From positions 248,001 to 312,000 of the forward strand of contig NZ_JAKCFA010000013.1 in assembly GCF_024198215.1 (NCBI RefSeq): 64,000 bases of DNA, in the 5' to 3' direction. Below are positions 1-8,923 of the stretch, piece after piece. Below the pieces are notes generated by a model that saw nothing but the letters and a program-made list of their open reading frames with translations, made no database searches and was not told the origin of the DNA. Origin of the DNA: Myxococcus qinghaiensis. GTDB taxonomy: Bacteria > Myxococcota > Myxococcia > Myxococcales > Myxococcaceae. Numbering within the stretch: the stretch's first letter is position 1; each line of letters opens with the position of its first letter. The translations under genes and the position numbers were made by a program.

Positions 1-4
1 ACGG

Positions 5-1378
<1,374 letters not shown>

Positions 1379-1440
1379 CGCCGGGCCGGTTTCGAGGTAG
1401 GATGGGGGTCCACACTCCCCCTTGTGCCCAGGAGCCCCCC

Positions 1441-2364
1441 GTGAGTGTCAGCCTCCCCCCGAATCTGGTGCGGACCACCGTCGTCGAGCAGTCGCGCTCC
1501 GGTGTCCCGCGCGTGCCCGTCGCGGGGCAGGCCGAAGAGCTCCAGGAGCAGACCCCCTCCGCCGCGACGCCGGTGGAGGCGCCCTCGGACACGTTCGCCG
1601 CGCAGGAGGCCATCCAGCGCGCGTTGACGAACCTCTTCTCCGCCGCCACCGCTGCCTCGGGCGAGTCCGCTCCCGCCACGGCCAACCCCGTCGGCTGCGT
1701 GAGTGACTTGTCCAAGACGCAGGCCGCGCCGGAGATTGGCGGCTGGGACAAGGACGCGTCCGTGGTCGAGCAGACCAAGGACTCCAACTGCGGGTCCGCG
1801 GTGGCGATGATGCTGGGCAAGTCGCACGGCACCGAGACGCAAGGCGCCACCACGAAGGAAGCGGCGATGGACGCGCTGGAGTCGCGCTTCACGGACGGCG
1901 GCGGGACGACGGCGCACGAGCTGTCCAACATGATTGCGCACGAGGGCGCGCAGGTGACCCAGAGCGCCACCTGGTTCGACCGGGGCATGATGGACGAGGC
2001 CCTGAAGCGCGACGGCAAGGCCGCCGTGCTGGTGGACTCCAACAAGGTGGACCCGACGGCGAAGGACGCAGGCAAGGGCCGCGCGCACTGGGTCACCGTC
2101 GATGGCAAGGACGACCAGGGCAAGTACAAGGTGAAGGACCCTGGCACCGGCAAGACGGTCTCCCTGGAGGCGGGCGAGCTGGAGGACGCGGTGGGCACCA
2201 GCTGGCGCGAGCACCAGAGCGGCGGAATGCTCGTCGTCGAGAAGGCCGAGGGCACCACCGAGGCGCAGCGCGCGGAGCAGGGTGGCCAGAAGGCCGCGGC
2301 GCTCGGCAACACCGAGGGTGGCGGCTCCCGCGCCAAGGCGAACTTCGCCCGCGAGTCCTCTTGA
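1441..2364 (+). CDS. C39-like cysteine protease domain protein
   Basis: A 307-residue protein with a disordered, Pro/Ala/Ser-rich first 90 residues and then a papain-like fold of the C39-like type. The nucleophile is probably Cys117 in DSNCGSAVAMML, with His216 (RAHWVTVDG) and Asp233 (KDPGTGK) completing the triad. The substrate is unknown. There is no Sec signal peptide, so it acts in the cytoplasm or leaves by another route. The GTG start is supported by AGGAG at 1430-1434, six bases upstream. It follows the FHA-sigma54 activator on the same strand and converges on a two-gene unit that ends 25 bp away. The N-terminal style (short Ser/Pro/Val-rich segment before an enzymatic or lectin-like fold) resembles that of the product at 3660-4862. 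A peptidoglycan or peptide-processing role is possible but not shown. Confidence 0.65.
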   Translation: MSVSLPPNLVRTTVVEQSRSGVPRVPVAGQAEELQEQTPSAATPVEAPSDTFAAQEAIQRALTNLFSAATAASGESAPATANPVGCVSDLSKTQAAPEIGGWDKDASVVEQTKDSNCGSAVAMMLGKSHGTETQGATTKEAAMDALESRFTDGGGTTAHELSNMIAHEGAQVTQSATWFDRGMMDEALKRDGKAAVLVDSNKVDPTAKDAGKGRAHWVTVDGKDDQGKYKVKDPGTGKTVSLEAGELEDAVGTSWREHQSGGMLVVEKAEGTTEAQRAEQGGQKAAALGNTEGGGSRAKANFARESS

Positions 2365-2388
2365 GCTGAGGAGGACGCCGCGTCGACT

Positions 2389-3621
2389 TCAGACGTGGAG
2401 CATCGCCATGGCCTGCAGTCGCAGGAGCTGCTTGGCCAGCTCCTGCACGCGCTCCACTTCCGCGTCACCCAGCGGCTTGCGAAGCGCGTTCTTGAGGTCC
2501 GTGGCGGCGCGCAGCAGGAACTGCCGCACCTGCGCGTTGTTGAGCATCGGGTTGAGGCGGCGCAGGTGGCCCACCAGCGCGCCGAGCTGCTGCAGCGTCA
2601 GGCCGGCGACCATCACCTGCTTCACCGTGCCCTCCTCGGGAGACAGCGCGACGGCGAGCTGCAGCGGGGACAGCAGCAGCGAGCGGGTGAACTCCAGCTC
2701 ACAGGGAAGCCGGAGACGGGCGCACTCGGCCACGAGCGGGCCGATGTCATGGCCGGAGATGACGGGCTGGATTCGCGCCGTCTCGTAGCGGGCCAGCACC
2801 GCCTCGTAGCCCGCGCGGGCCTGCTTGCCTTCAGGTGAACGCTGGAACTCGTCGAAGGCCGCGTGGACCTCCTCACGGAGCGTCATGAGCAGCGGCGCGT
2901 CGTCCATGCTGACGGGCAGGCCGAGCGCATTGCACAGGAAGCTCCGGTCATCGGCCTCGACGCTGACGAGCTTCCAGAACTCGTACGTGACGGAGCTCTC
3001 GCTGAGGACCACCGGGAGGGTGACGACCCCCTGGCGACCAGGGTTCTCCAAAAACGTGGCCAGCTTCTGTTCGACTTCGGTGAGCCCTCGCACGAGCCGC
3101 TCCACCACTGCGGCGCGCAGCTTGGCGCGGCCTTCGAGCGCGGCCCGGGCATCCTCGCTGGCCCCCTCCTCCGCGACGTCTCGCTCCCGCGGGGACTCGG
3201 TGGAGACGGTGGGGGCCTGACGCGCGAGCCTCGGGTCCTGGAGCTGCTGTGCCTGGCCGGGATTCGGGAGGGCCTGCGTGTTGAGCGCGGAGGGGGGAGT
3301 CTCCCGGGTGGTGCCGGGCGCCAGCCCTTCCGGAGTACCGCGCGCAGCGCCGCCGGCCAGTCCCTCCGTGGAGCCGCGCTGGGTGCCGGACTCCATCCCA
3401 TCGCGATGGACTCCACCCTGGGCGCTGTCCTTGTCGCCCTCGGTGGGGCGAGCGCCGGCGCGTCCTCCGGTGGCCGGCTTCCCCGTGGCGGGGCCCTTCG
3501 CGGTGGGCTTGCTCGAGGACTTGGAGTCAGCGGGCTTCGCCTGCTCGCGAGCGGCTTCCTCCCTGGCCTGTCGGGGGGGGACCCCGGGACGGGGACCATT
3601 CTGGGGCCAGCGGACGCTCAT
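2389..3621 (-). CDS. hypothetical protein with disordered N-terminus and helical C-terminal domain
   Basis: Family not recognised. The 410-residue product has about 130 N-terminal residues rich in Lys, Ala, Pro, Gly and Thr, apparently unstructured. They are followed by a predicted all-helical region of about 260 residues with many Leu/Ala heptad-like stretches (for example LTQQLGALVGHLRRLNP-like segments near the C-terminus). There is no signal peptide and no membrane segment. The start at 3621 lies only 38 bp after the stop of the upstream minus-strand thaumatin-like gene, so the two are probably co-transcribed and translationally coupled; the ribosome site itself is weak. It converges on the C39-like protease gene. 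Its position suggests a partner, chaperone or scaffold for the thaumatin-like product (inference only). Confidence 0.6.
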   Translation of the reverse strand: MSVRWPQNGPRPGVPPRQAREEAAREQAKPADSKSSSKPTAKGPATGKPATGGRAGARPTEGDKDSAQGGVHRDGMESGTQRGSTEGLAGGAARGTPEGLAPGTTRETPPSALNTQALPNPGQAQQLQDPRLARQAPTVSTESPRERDVAEEGASEDARAALEGRAKLRAAVVERLVRGLTEVEQKLATFLENPGRQGVVTLPVVLSESSVTYEFWKLVSVEADDRSFLCNALGLPVSMDDAPLLMTLREEVHAAFDEFQRSPEGKQARAGYEAVLARYETARIQPVISGHDIGPLVAECARLRLPCELEFTRSLLLSPLQLAVALSPEEGTVKQVMVAGLTLQQLGALVGHLRRLNPMLNNAQVRQFLLRAATDLKNALRKPLGDAEVERVQELAKQLLRLQAMAMLHV

Positions 3622-3659
3622 GGGGGGACGCGGGGTCGACGCGGGGGCGTCGAGGCGGC

Positions 3660-4862
3660 TCAGGTGAGGTTCTTCAAGTGGACCACGATGTTGCTGTCAC
3701 CGCTTCCCAGCGTGCTCGCGTCGTCCTTGGGGATGACGTAGCCCTGGTCCGCGCCGACGTGCTTGCGGAAGAAGTCTACCACCGACGGGTCCTGCACATC
3801 CGAGGTGGTGGTCTTCTTGATGCCGTACGCGGAGCCGTCCGGGCCCTTGGCCTTCACGGCGTCGGGGGCGGAAGCAAGCAGGTTGTCGAGCGTGCCGGAC
3901 TTCCGGCCCCCGCTCTCCGGCGCCATCGTCATGGCGGTGTTGTGCCCCTCGATGTAGCTGACGTCGTAGTACGTCTGGCCGTGCCCGCCGTTGAACTTCA
4001 CCTCACCGAGGGTGGCGTTCTTGCCGTCGCCGGTGTCGGTGCGGAAGTTGCCGGACCAGCCCTCGGGGAACTTCACGGTGCGGTTCTCACCGGGCTGGAG
4101 GGTGATGGAGTCGACGGCCTTCTCGCCCGCGTTGGGGGTGAAGTTCACCGTCATCGGCTTGTTGCCGTCGTTGTTGAGCGTGAGGGTGTTGCCGTCCTTC
4201 TTCACGCCGTTGGGCTGCGCGGCCTTCTGGCTCGCGTCGACAGGCGTGGCGGACTGCTCGGTGGGCGTGCCGGCGAGGGCCTTCTGAGAGGCCACGGGCG
4301 CGCCCGGCATCGGGGGGAGCATGCTGTCCGGGATGCTCGACTCGGCGCCCAGGTCGGGAACGCCAATCGCCTCTGGGCCCAGGTCCGAGAGTCCGGGGTC
4401 GAACGACGAGCCCAGGTCAGGGACTCCGCCGAACTCCGAGCCCTCCGCGCCCAGGTCCGGCACTCCGCCCTCGAACGAGGAGAGCCCCGCCTGCTGAGCA
4501 CCGTCGAGGCCGCCCAGGCTCGGCGCCCCCTCACCCTGGATGCCGGGGCTGCGCACTCCGCCCACGCGAGGCTGGATACCCGCGTCACCGAACTTGCCCG
4601 GGCCGCCGGCCTTGTCGGCTCCGAGCGCCTGCGCCAGCTCGCCCAGGACCTGCACCTGCGAGGCGAGCATCTTCACGAGCTGCTGGAGTCCCTCGGCGCT
4701 CTTGAGGCCCCCGGCGGACTCGAAGCCATCCTTCTGGAAGAGGGACTGGGCCGAGGACTCCTTCGCGCGAGGGGGAAGCGCCTGCGACGACAGCTCCGAG
4801 CGGGGGGAGACCGAGGGAGCGGAGAAGGAACCAACGGGGCGGGAGAGGGGGGAGAGCGCCAT
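3660..4862 (-). CDS. thaumatin-like domain protein with PDLG repeats
   Basis: A 400-residue protein. Residues 1-90 are Ser/Leu-rich with a short helical stretch (about 58-82). Residues 95-190 are Gly/Pro-rich and hold repeated VPDLG motifs. Residues about 222-400 form a beta-rich domain. Its YYDVSYIEGHNTAMTM segment (298-313) matches the core of thaumatin-like proteins, where DFYDVSLVDGFNLPM-type sequences occur; the match is from memory of the family. Plant members bind or degrade glucans; bacterial functions are largely unknown. There is no Sec signal, although the fold is usually extracellular. The ATG start is supported by GAGGA eight bases upstream. It leads a two-gene operon with the hypothetical gene at 2389-3621. 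A predation or wall-targeting effector is a reasonable guess but unproven. Confidence 0.6.
   Translation of the reverse strand: MALSPLSRPVGSFSAPSVSPRSELSSQALPPRAKESSAQSLFQKDGFESAGGLKSAEGLQQLVKMLASQVQVLGELAQALGADKAGGPGKFGDAGIQPRVGGVRSPGIQGEGAPSLGGLDGAQQAGLSSFEGGVPDLGAEGSEFGGVPDLGSSFDPGLSDLGPEAIGVPDLGAESSIPDSMLPPMPGAPVASQKALAGTPTEQSATPVDASQKAAQPNGVKKDGNTLTLNNDGNKPMTVNFTPNAGEKAVDSITLQPGENRTVKFPEGWSGNFRTDTGDGKNATLGEVKFNGGHGQTYYDVSYIEGHNTAMTMAPESGGRKSGTLDNLLASAPDAVKAKGPDGSAYGIKKTTTSDVQDPSVVDFFRKHVGADQGYVIPKDDASTLGSGDSNIVVHLKNLT
4347..4466 (-). repeat. VPDLG-type coding repeats
   Basis: Codons 133-172 of the thaumatin-like gene encode a spaced series of PDLG or SDLG motifs (GGVPDLGAEGSEF, GGVPDLGSSFD, LSDLGPEA, GVPDLGAES), each unit 10-14 residues long and Gly/Ser/acidic-rich. 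They form the linker between the N-terminal helix and the thaumatin-like domain. Confidence 0.6.
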
Positions 4863-5211
4863 GACGATGTTCCTCGGGGCTGGGTGTCGAAGGGACCGAT
4901 GGGGTCGGCCGATGCAGGACCCTTGAGCACATGGTGTGCCAGGGTCTCCACGCGGGAGGCCGTGAGCCAAGTCCCTGGAACCACGGAGGAAACATGCGCG
5001 GCCCAGCCCGAAATGGGGGCGGGCCTGATGACAGACCTCGGGGGGCTGATGACCGCCGTCATCAGGGCGCGGAGGACTCGACGGGCCGCGGGAGCACGAG
5101 GCCCGGAGTCCCCGGAGCCGAGGCGCCGAGGCAGCAAGGAAGTGGAACCACGTCGGGCGCGGAGCAGCGAACGCGCGAGGCACCGAGCTCGGGAGCCCCG
5201 CGGCGCGCTCG
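4863..5211. other. intergenic region with a CTGATGAC repeat cluster
   Basis: This 349-bp gap lies upstream of the thaumatin-like operon and downstream of the acetyltransferase gene, both on the minus strand. No convincing gene is seen. CTGATGAC occurs at 5025-5032 and 5046-5053 (21 bp apart, about two helical turns). The second copy forms a perfect 8-bp dyad with GTCATCAG at 5058-5065 across four bases. It is a possible operator for the operon; the evidence is only the repeat itself. Confidence 0.3.
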
Positions 5212-5748
5212 CTAGTGCGTGGTGTGCTTCAGGCGCAGGACGTACGCCTCCAGGTACACGGAGGGCAGGTCCAGGTCGCCCCCGGGCTCGCGCTCATAGC
5301 CACGGGCCATGTACATGCGCGCGACTCCGGTCGCCCCGCGACGGACATGCAGACACACGGCGTCGACGTCCCAGCGCCGAGCCAGCGCCTCCGCGGCGTC
5401 GAGCAGGGGCTGCGCCAGCCCGGCGCCATGGAGCTTCACGGCGGTGGCCAGGCCGCGCAGGTCCGCGGCGCGAGGCAGCCAGGCCTCGGAGCCAGGGGCC
5501 CCCGGGGGAAAGAGGGCCACGGTGCCCACGACTTCGCCATCCAGCTCCGCCACCAGCAACGAAGCGATTTTGCGGCGAGAAGCCACGTCCCGCAGCTCCC
5601 GCTTGCGCTCGTCGGTGTAGACGACGTCGGGGAGCTTCTTCGCGTATTGCGTGGTGAAGGCCTCGACCAGCAGCTCCCCCACCGCCGCGTCATCCTCGGG
5701 CCGCACCTCGCGGATGACGGCCTTACCCACCAAGTCACGGATGCTCAT
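5212..5748 (-). CDS. GNAT family N-acetyltransferase
   Basis: A 178-residue cytoplasmic acyltransferase that would move an acetyl group from acetyl-CoA to an amine; the substrate is unknown. The N-terminal motif AVIREVRPEDDAAVGELLVEAF is the usual GNAT beginning. LLVAELDGEVVGTVALFP forms the central beta strands, LHGAGLAQPLLDAAEALARRW fills the acetyl-CoA pyrophosphate-binding helix position, and RGATGVARMYMARGYERE is the C-terminal strand with the usual family Tyr. The pyrophosphate loop lacks the classic Q/RxxGxG/A spacing (GAGLAQPLL instead), a common variation. The ATG at 5748 was chosen because the GNAT fold begins right after it; the longer reading upstream is Arg-rich and unlike the family. 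No operon partner is evident. Confidence 0.8.
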   Translation of the reverse strand: MSIRDLVGKAVIREVRPEDDAAVGELLVEAFTTQYAKKLPDVVYTDERKRELRDVASRRKIASLLVAELDGEVVGTVALFPPGAPGSEAWLPRAADLRGLATAVKLHGAGLAQPLLDAAEALARRWDVDAVCLHVRRGATGVARMYMARGYEREPGGDLDLPSVYLEAYVLRLKHTTH

Positions 5749-6046
5749 GCGGGCAGCCAATAACACGTGAACCCGTGACGCGCTTCTGTCTCGCCTCCGC
5801 TCCGGGCCTCCCCTCGAGGAGGGGTGGGACGCACCCGAGCGGGTGGAGTGAGACTGACGGCGCTGTGTTTCACGCGGAGGCGAAGGCTCGGATGGCGCAG
5901 AGCCCGCCACCGGGCCGTCGCGGCGAGGCGAGGCGGCCTTCGCACGTGGACAGAGCGCTTCACAATCCGTACGCGCCAGGGGTCGTCACCTGTGGAGCCC
6001 CTCGTCCAGATGGCGGCCACCTTCCGCTTCTGACCTGACAGCACCG

Positions 6047-7294
6047 TCAGAGATAGTCGCCGATGAACCCGGGGAGCTGCTCGCCCAGGCGCTGCAACAG
6101 GCCGCGCTTGCGCCAGCCATCCCAGTGAATCTCCCGCGAGTGACGCAGGTCCTTCTCGAACGCGGCGGCGAGCTGGGCCGCCAGCGCCTCGTCCTCCACC
6201 ACCAGCGAGCACTCGTCCGACGTGCTCAGCGCCAGCGGGTCCAGGTTCGTCGAGCCCACCACGGACAGGTCCTCGTCCACGAGCATCGTCTTCGAGTGCA
6301 TCATCGACAGCTCGTACTCCCAGATGCGCACGCCGCCCTCCAGCAGCCGCGCATACGTCGCCCGCTGCGCCGAGTGCACGGGCGCGATGTCGTGATGACG
6401 GCCGGGCACCACCACCCGCACGTCCACGCCCTGCTTCACCTTCTCCAGCAGCATGTCGCTGATGGCCTCGGAGGGAATGAAGTACGAGTTGGCGATCCAC
6501 AGCCGCCGCCGCGCCGCCGCGATGGTGAGCAGCGTCATCCGCCGCGCGTCGGAGAGGAACCGGTTCTGCGTGCTCGCGACGAAGCCCGCGCGCGCTCCAC
6601 CCTGGACGGACAGCTCCGGAAACGCATCCACCGGCAGGAAGTCCCCGCCCGCCTCCTGCCAGTTCTGCGCGAAGGCCACCTGCATGTCCCGCACGACGGG
6701 CCCCTCGACGCGCACGCTCATGTCGCGCCAGTACTCCTCCCCCTCCGCGTCGCCAAGCCAGCTCTTCCAGATGCCGAAGCCTCCGGTGATTCCCACCGAG
6801 CCGTCACGCACCACCAGCTTGCGGTGCATGCGCGTCTTGATGCGCGCCGCGTCGAGTGACGCGAACGCGCCCTGTATCGGCCGGAAGATGCGCACGTCGC
6901 AGCCCGCGTTCGCCAGCGCCAACCCCACCGTCTCGAAGTTGATGCTGCCCAGCGGGTCCACGAGCACGCGACACGCCACCCCGGGGTGACGCTCGCGAAT
7001 CGCGCGCACCAGCTGCTCGGAGGGCTCTCCCGGACGCCAGATGTAGCTGGCGATGTGGATGCTGGAGCGCGCGGCGCGAATCTCCGCTTCGAGCACGTCG
7101 AAGACGCGGCCGTTCTCCACCAGCTCCACGCCGTGCCCGGGAGACAACGGCACCCCGAGCGACTGGAAGAACGCGAGCGAGCGCGTCTCACCCGCGCTGG
7201 TGGGCAGCGTGCGCAGCCGGAGGTCATGCCGATGATTCGGAGCAGGGCACCCGGCGACGAGCAACGCGACGAGCACGGAGCAGGCCAGCTTCAC
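6047..7294 (-). CDS. phospholipase D / cardiolipin synthase-like lipoprotein
   Basis: A 415-residue enzyme of the PLD superfamily, which makes or breaks phosphodiester bonds; cardiolipin synthases transfer a phosphatidyl group between two phosphatidylglycerols. Two HxKxxxxD motifs are visible: HRKLVVRDG with His157, Lys159 and Asp164, and HSKTMLVDED near residue 340, each followed by the usual GxxN/G-type segment (SVGITGG, SVVGSTN). The N-terminus MKLACSVLVALLVAGC has a lipobox (LVAGC, Cys16), so the mature protein is probably a membrane-anchored lipoprotein. True cardiolipin synthases usually have two transmembrane helices instead, so a secreted or periplasmic phospholipase or phosphatidyltransferase is equally possible. 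It is a single gene on this strand with about 300 bp between its stop and the acetyltransferase start. Confidence 0.85.
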   Translation of the reverse strand: MKLACSVLVALLVAGCPAPNHRHDLRLRTLPTSAGETRSLAFFQSLGVPLSPGHGVELVENGRVFDVLEAEIRAARSSIHIASYIWRPGEPSEQLVRAIRERHPGVACRVLVDPLGSINFETVGLALANAGCDVRIFRPIQGAFASLDAARIKTRMHRKLVVRDGSVGITGGFGIWKSWLGDAEGEEYWRDMSVRVEGPVVRDMQVAFAQNWQEAGGDFLPVDAFPELSVQGGARAGFVASTQNRFLSDARRMTLLTIAAARRRLWIANSYFIPSEAISDMLLEKVKQGVDVRVVVPGRHHDIAPVHSAQRATYARLLEGGVRIWEYELSMMHSKTMLVDEDLSVVGSTNLDPLALSTSDECSLVVEDEALAAQLAAAFEKDLRHSREIHWDGWRKRGLLQRLGEQLPGFIGDYL

Positions 7295-7431
7295 CGCACG
7301 AAGCTAGTGGCTCTCCCGCGGGTCGGCACCTCCCATAGGACATTCCAGGGCGTCCATCCGCCAACACCTGGGGACGGGCACAGTGTGCGACGCAGGGCAC
7401 TCGGGCCGGGTGCCCGGTGGAGCCAGGGCCC

Positions 7432-8493
7432 ATGAGTGAGCACCCTCCCCCCGCGAGCCCCATGCCACGACCTCCTCCGAGCGCACGCATCCTCTTGAGT
7501 CTCTGGCCCCTCGCGCTCCTGCTGGGGACCACCTCCGCGCACGCGGAACCACCACGTCGCCTCGCCGCTGACGCACCGCTCCGGCGGACACTCCCGTCGA
7601 GGAGCGCCGAAGCCCTGCGCATGGACGCGCCTCCGCGAGCACTCCACAAAGTCGGCCTGCGACAAGCCGTCACCCCAAGCGACACCGCCACTTCGGCGCG
7701 ACCTCCCGGCCGCACGAGCCTCACCCTCCGCGACGACACCACTTCGGCACGACGCTCCGACAGCGCGAGCCTCACCCTCCGCGACGACACCACCTCGGCA
7801 CGACGCTCCGACAGCGCGAGCCTCACCCTCCGCGACGACACCACCTCGGCACGACGCTCCGACAGCGCGAGCCTCACCCTCCGCGACGACACCGCCACCC
7901 CAGCGGCGAGCCCCGATGGCACACGTCTGCCCGGGATGAGCGGTGTCCCCGTCCTCCCCACACGGGAAGACCTCCCGCTGTCCACGGGCGCCTGGGTGGC
8001 GCACGGAGGACTGACCCTGCTCCCGCTCGGCGGCGTGTGGGGCGCCACGCGCGTCGGCGGTGACACACGCCTGGGCGCCACCGCCGCTGAGTCCGCCGCC
8101 GGAATGCTCGCGGGCTACCTGCCCTCGCGCCTGCTCTTCATGCGACCTGTCACACCGGGCGCCGCGCGCTGGATGGACCTGGAGGTCGCCGCGTTCACCG
8201 GAGGCCTCCTCTTCACCCCGCCGCTCGCCGCGCTCGGAACCTGGGGCATGGGTGAGGTCGCCTTCGGACGCAGCCAGGACCAGAGCGACGCGTACCTCGG
8301 AGCCCTCGGCGGCGCGGCCACCGGCACCCTGCTCGCCGTCGCCGTCGATGCCCTGCTCACCGAGGTGGCCGAGCCCAGCACCCGCCTCAAGAGCGCCCGC
8401 TCCCTCATCGGCCTCGCCCTCATCGGCACCGGCGCCACCCTCGGCTACCAATGGGCCGGCGGTGGCCCTCGCGCCAACCAACACACTCGATAG
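7432..8493 (+). CDS. membrane protein with internal 17-residue repeats
   Basis: Family not recognised. The 353-residue product has a signal-like segment ILLSLWPLALLLGTTSAHA (about residues 20-38). An Arg/Asp/Ser-rich region follows, with three nearly identical 17-residue repeats (SLTLRDDTTSARRSDSA) and partial copies on both sides. After about residue 180 come four Gly/Ala/Leu-rich hydrophobic stretches, for example LTLLPLGGVWGATRV, AAFTGGLLFTPPLAAL, GGAATGTLLAVAVDALL and SLIGLALIGTGATLGY. They would suit membrane helices or a glycine-zipper region. The ATG at 7432 is used; an in-frame ATG at 7462 is also possible. No partner gene is evident. The repeat region is highly charged and probably exposed, so a surface or envelope role is likely but unproven. 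Confidence 0.7.
   Translation: MSEHPPPASPMPRPPPSARILLSLWPLALLLGTTSAHAEPPRRLAADAPLRRTLPSRSAEALRMDAPPRALHKVGLRQAVTPSDTATSARPPGRTSLTLRDDTTSARRSDSASLTLRDDTTSARRSDSASLTLRDDTTSARRSDSASLTLRDDTATPAASPDGTRLPGMSGVPVLPTREDLPLSTGAWVAHGGLTLLPLGGVWGATRVGGDTRLGATAAESAAGMLAGYLPSRLLFMRPVTPGAARWMDLEVAAFTGGLLFTPPLAALGTWGMGEVAFGRSQDQSDAYLGALGGAATGTLLAVAVDALLTEVAEPSTRLKSARSLIGLALIGTGATLGYQWAGGGPRANQHTR
7681..7893 (+). repeat. 51-bp tandem coding repeats
   Basis: Unit starts fall at 7717, 7768, 7819 and 7870, exactly 51 bp apart, each beginning AGCCTCACCCTCCGCGACGA. Copies two and three are almost base-identical. A diverged partial copy precedes the array (from 7681) and the fourth breaks off after about 24 bp. 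The near identity at the DNA level indicates recent expansion. The unit length is a multiple of three, so the frame is kept. Confidence 0.9.
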
Positions 8494-8590
8494 TTACAGG
8501 CGCGCCAAATCACTCCGGCGAGCCGGAATGTTTCACTGCCGCGCTCCGTGCGAGTCTTTCCATCAAAACCACACGCACAGCGCTGCTCAT

Positions 8591-8632
8591 GATTTCTTAG
8601 TTGTGATTAATTACATTCAATACCATTCTTGC
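8591..8632 (+). promoter_or_regulatory. AT-rich promoter-like segment
   Basis: This is one of the few A/T-rich stretches in the first 20 kb, with TTAGTTGTGATTAATTACAT at its core, 37-78 bp upstream of the small peptide gene. TTGTGA followed by A/T-rich -10-like hexamers could be a sigma70-type promoter; exact boxes cannot be fixed from sequence. Confidence 0.35.
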
Positions 8633-8668
8633 CGGGCAGCACAGACACGCAGTCTGGAGACACACCCC

Positions 8669-8830
8669 ATGTCGGCCTTCAAGACTCTCCGCATTGCCGT
8701 TGCCCTCGCCGCTGTCTTTGGTGTGACCACTGGTTTCACGACCGAGGCCCCCACCACGTCCGAGTGCGCCCCGTTCTGTTACAAGCACCCCATCACCGGC
8801 CAGCTCATCTGCACCGGGCCCTGCCCGTAG
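8669..8830 (+). CDS. small secreted four-cysteine peptide
   Basis: A 53-residue peptide: a basic N-terminus (MSAFKTLR), a hydrophobic core IAVALAAVFGVTTGF and a likely signal-peptidase site after about residue 25. The mature tail of some 26-28 residues has the pattern C-x3-C-x10-C-x3-C (ECAPFC ... ICTGPC). Two disulfides would hold a small knot-like structure. Upstream GGAGA at 8656-8660 is a plausible ribosome site, an AT-rich promoter-like segment precedes it and a strong hairpin follows, so it looks like a free-standing expressed unit rather than a chance reading frame. The function is unknown: signalling peptide, toxin, bacteriocin-like or structural roles are all open. It converges on the MacB-type permease genes. 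Confidence 0.65.
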   Translation: MSAFKTLRIAVALAAVFGVTTGFTTEAPTTSECAPFCYKHPITGQLICTGPCP

Positions 8831-8850
8831 TCCTCGCGGCCTGAACGCGA

Positions 8851-8892
8851 GAAAGGGGCCCGGTCCGCGATATGCGGGCGGGGCCCCTTTTC
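8851..8892. terminator. bidirectional rho-independent terminator
   Basis: AAAGGGGCCC at 8852-8861 pairs with GGGGCCCCTTTT ending at 8891. Inside it a second small stem, CCGC/GCGG, closes around GATAT. A-tract and T-tract flanks make it suitable for both the peptide gene and the convergent permease gene that ends at 8924. Confidence 0.8.
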
Positions 8893-8923
8893 ATGGGACA
8901 CACAGCGCTGACAGGTGGCGCAT

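Noticed and set aside
7681..7893. 51-bp repeats as a CRISPR array
   Set aside because: There are no unique spacers: whole units repeat in tandem and stay in frame within a coding gene.
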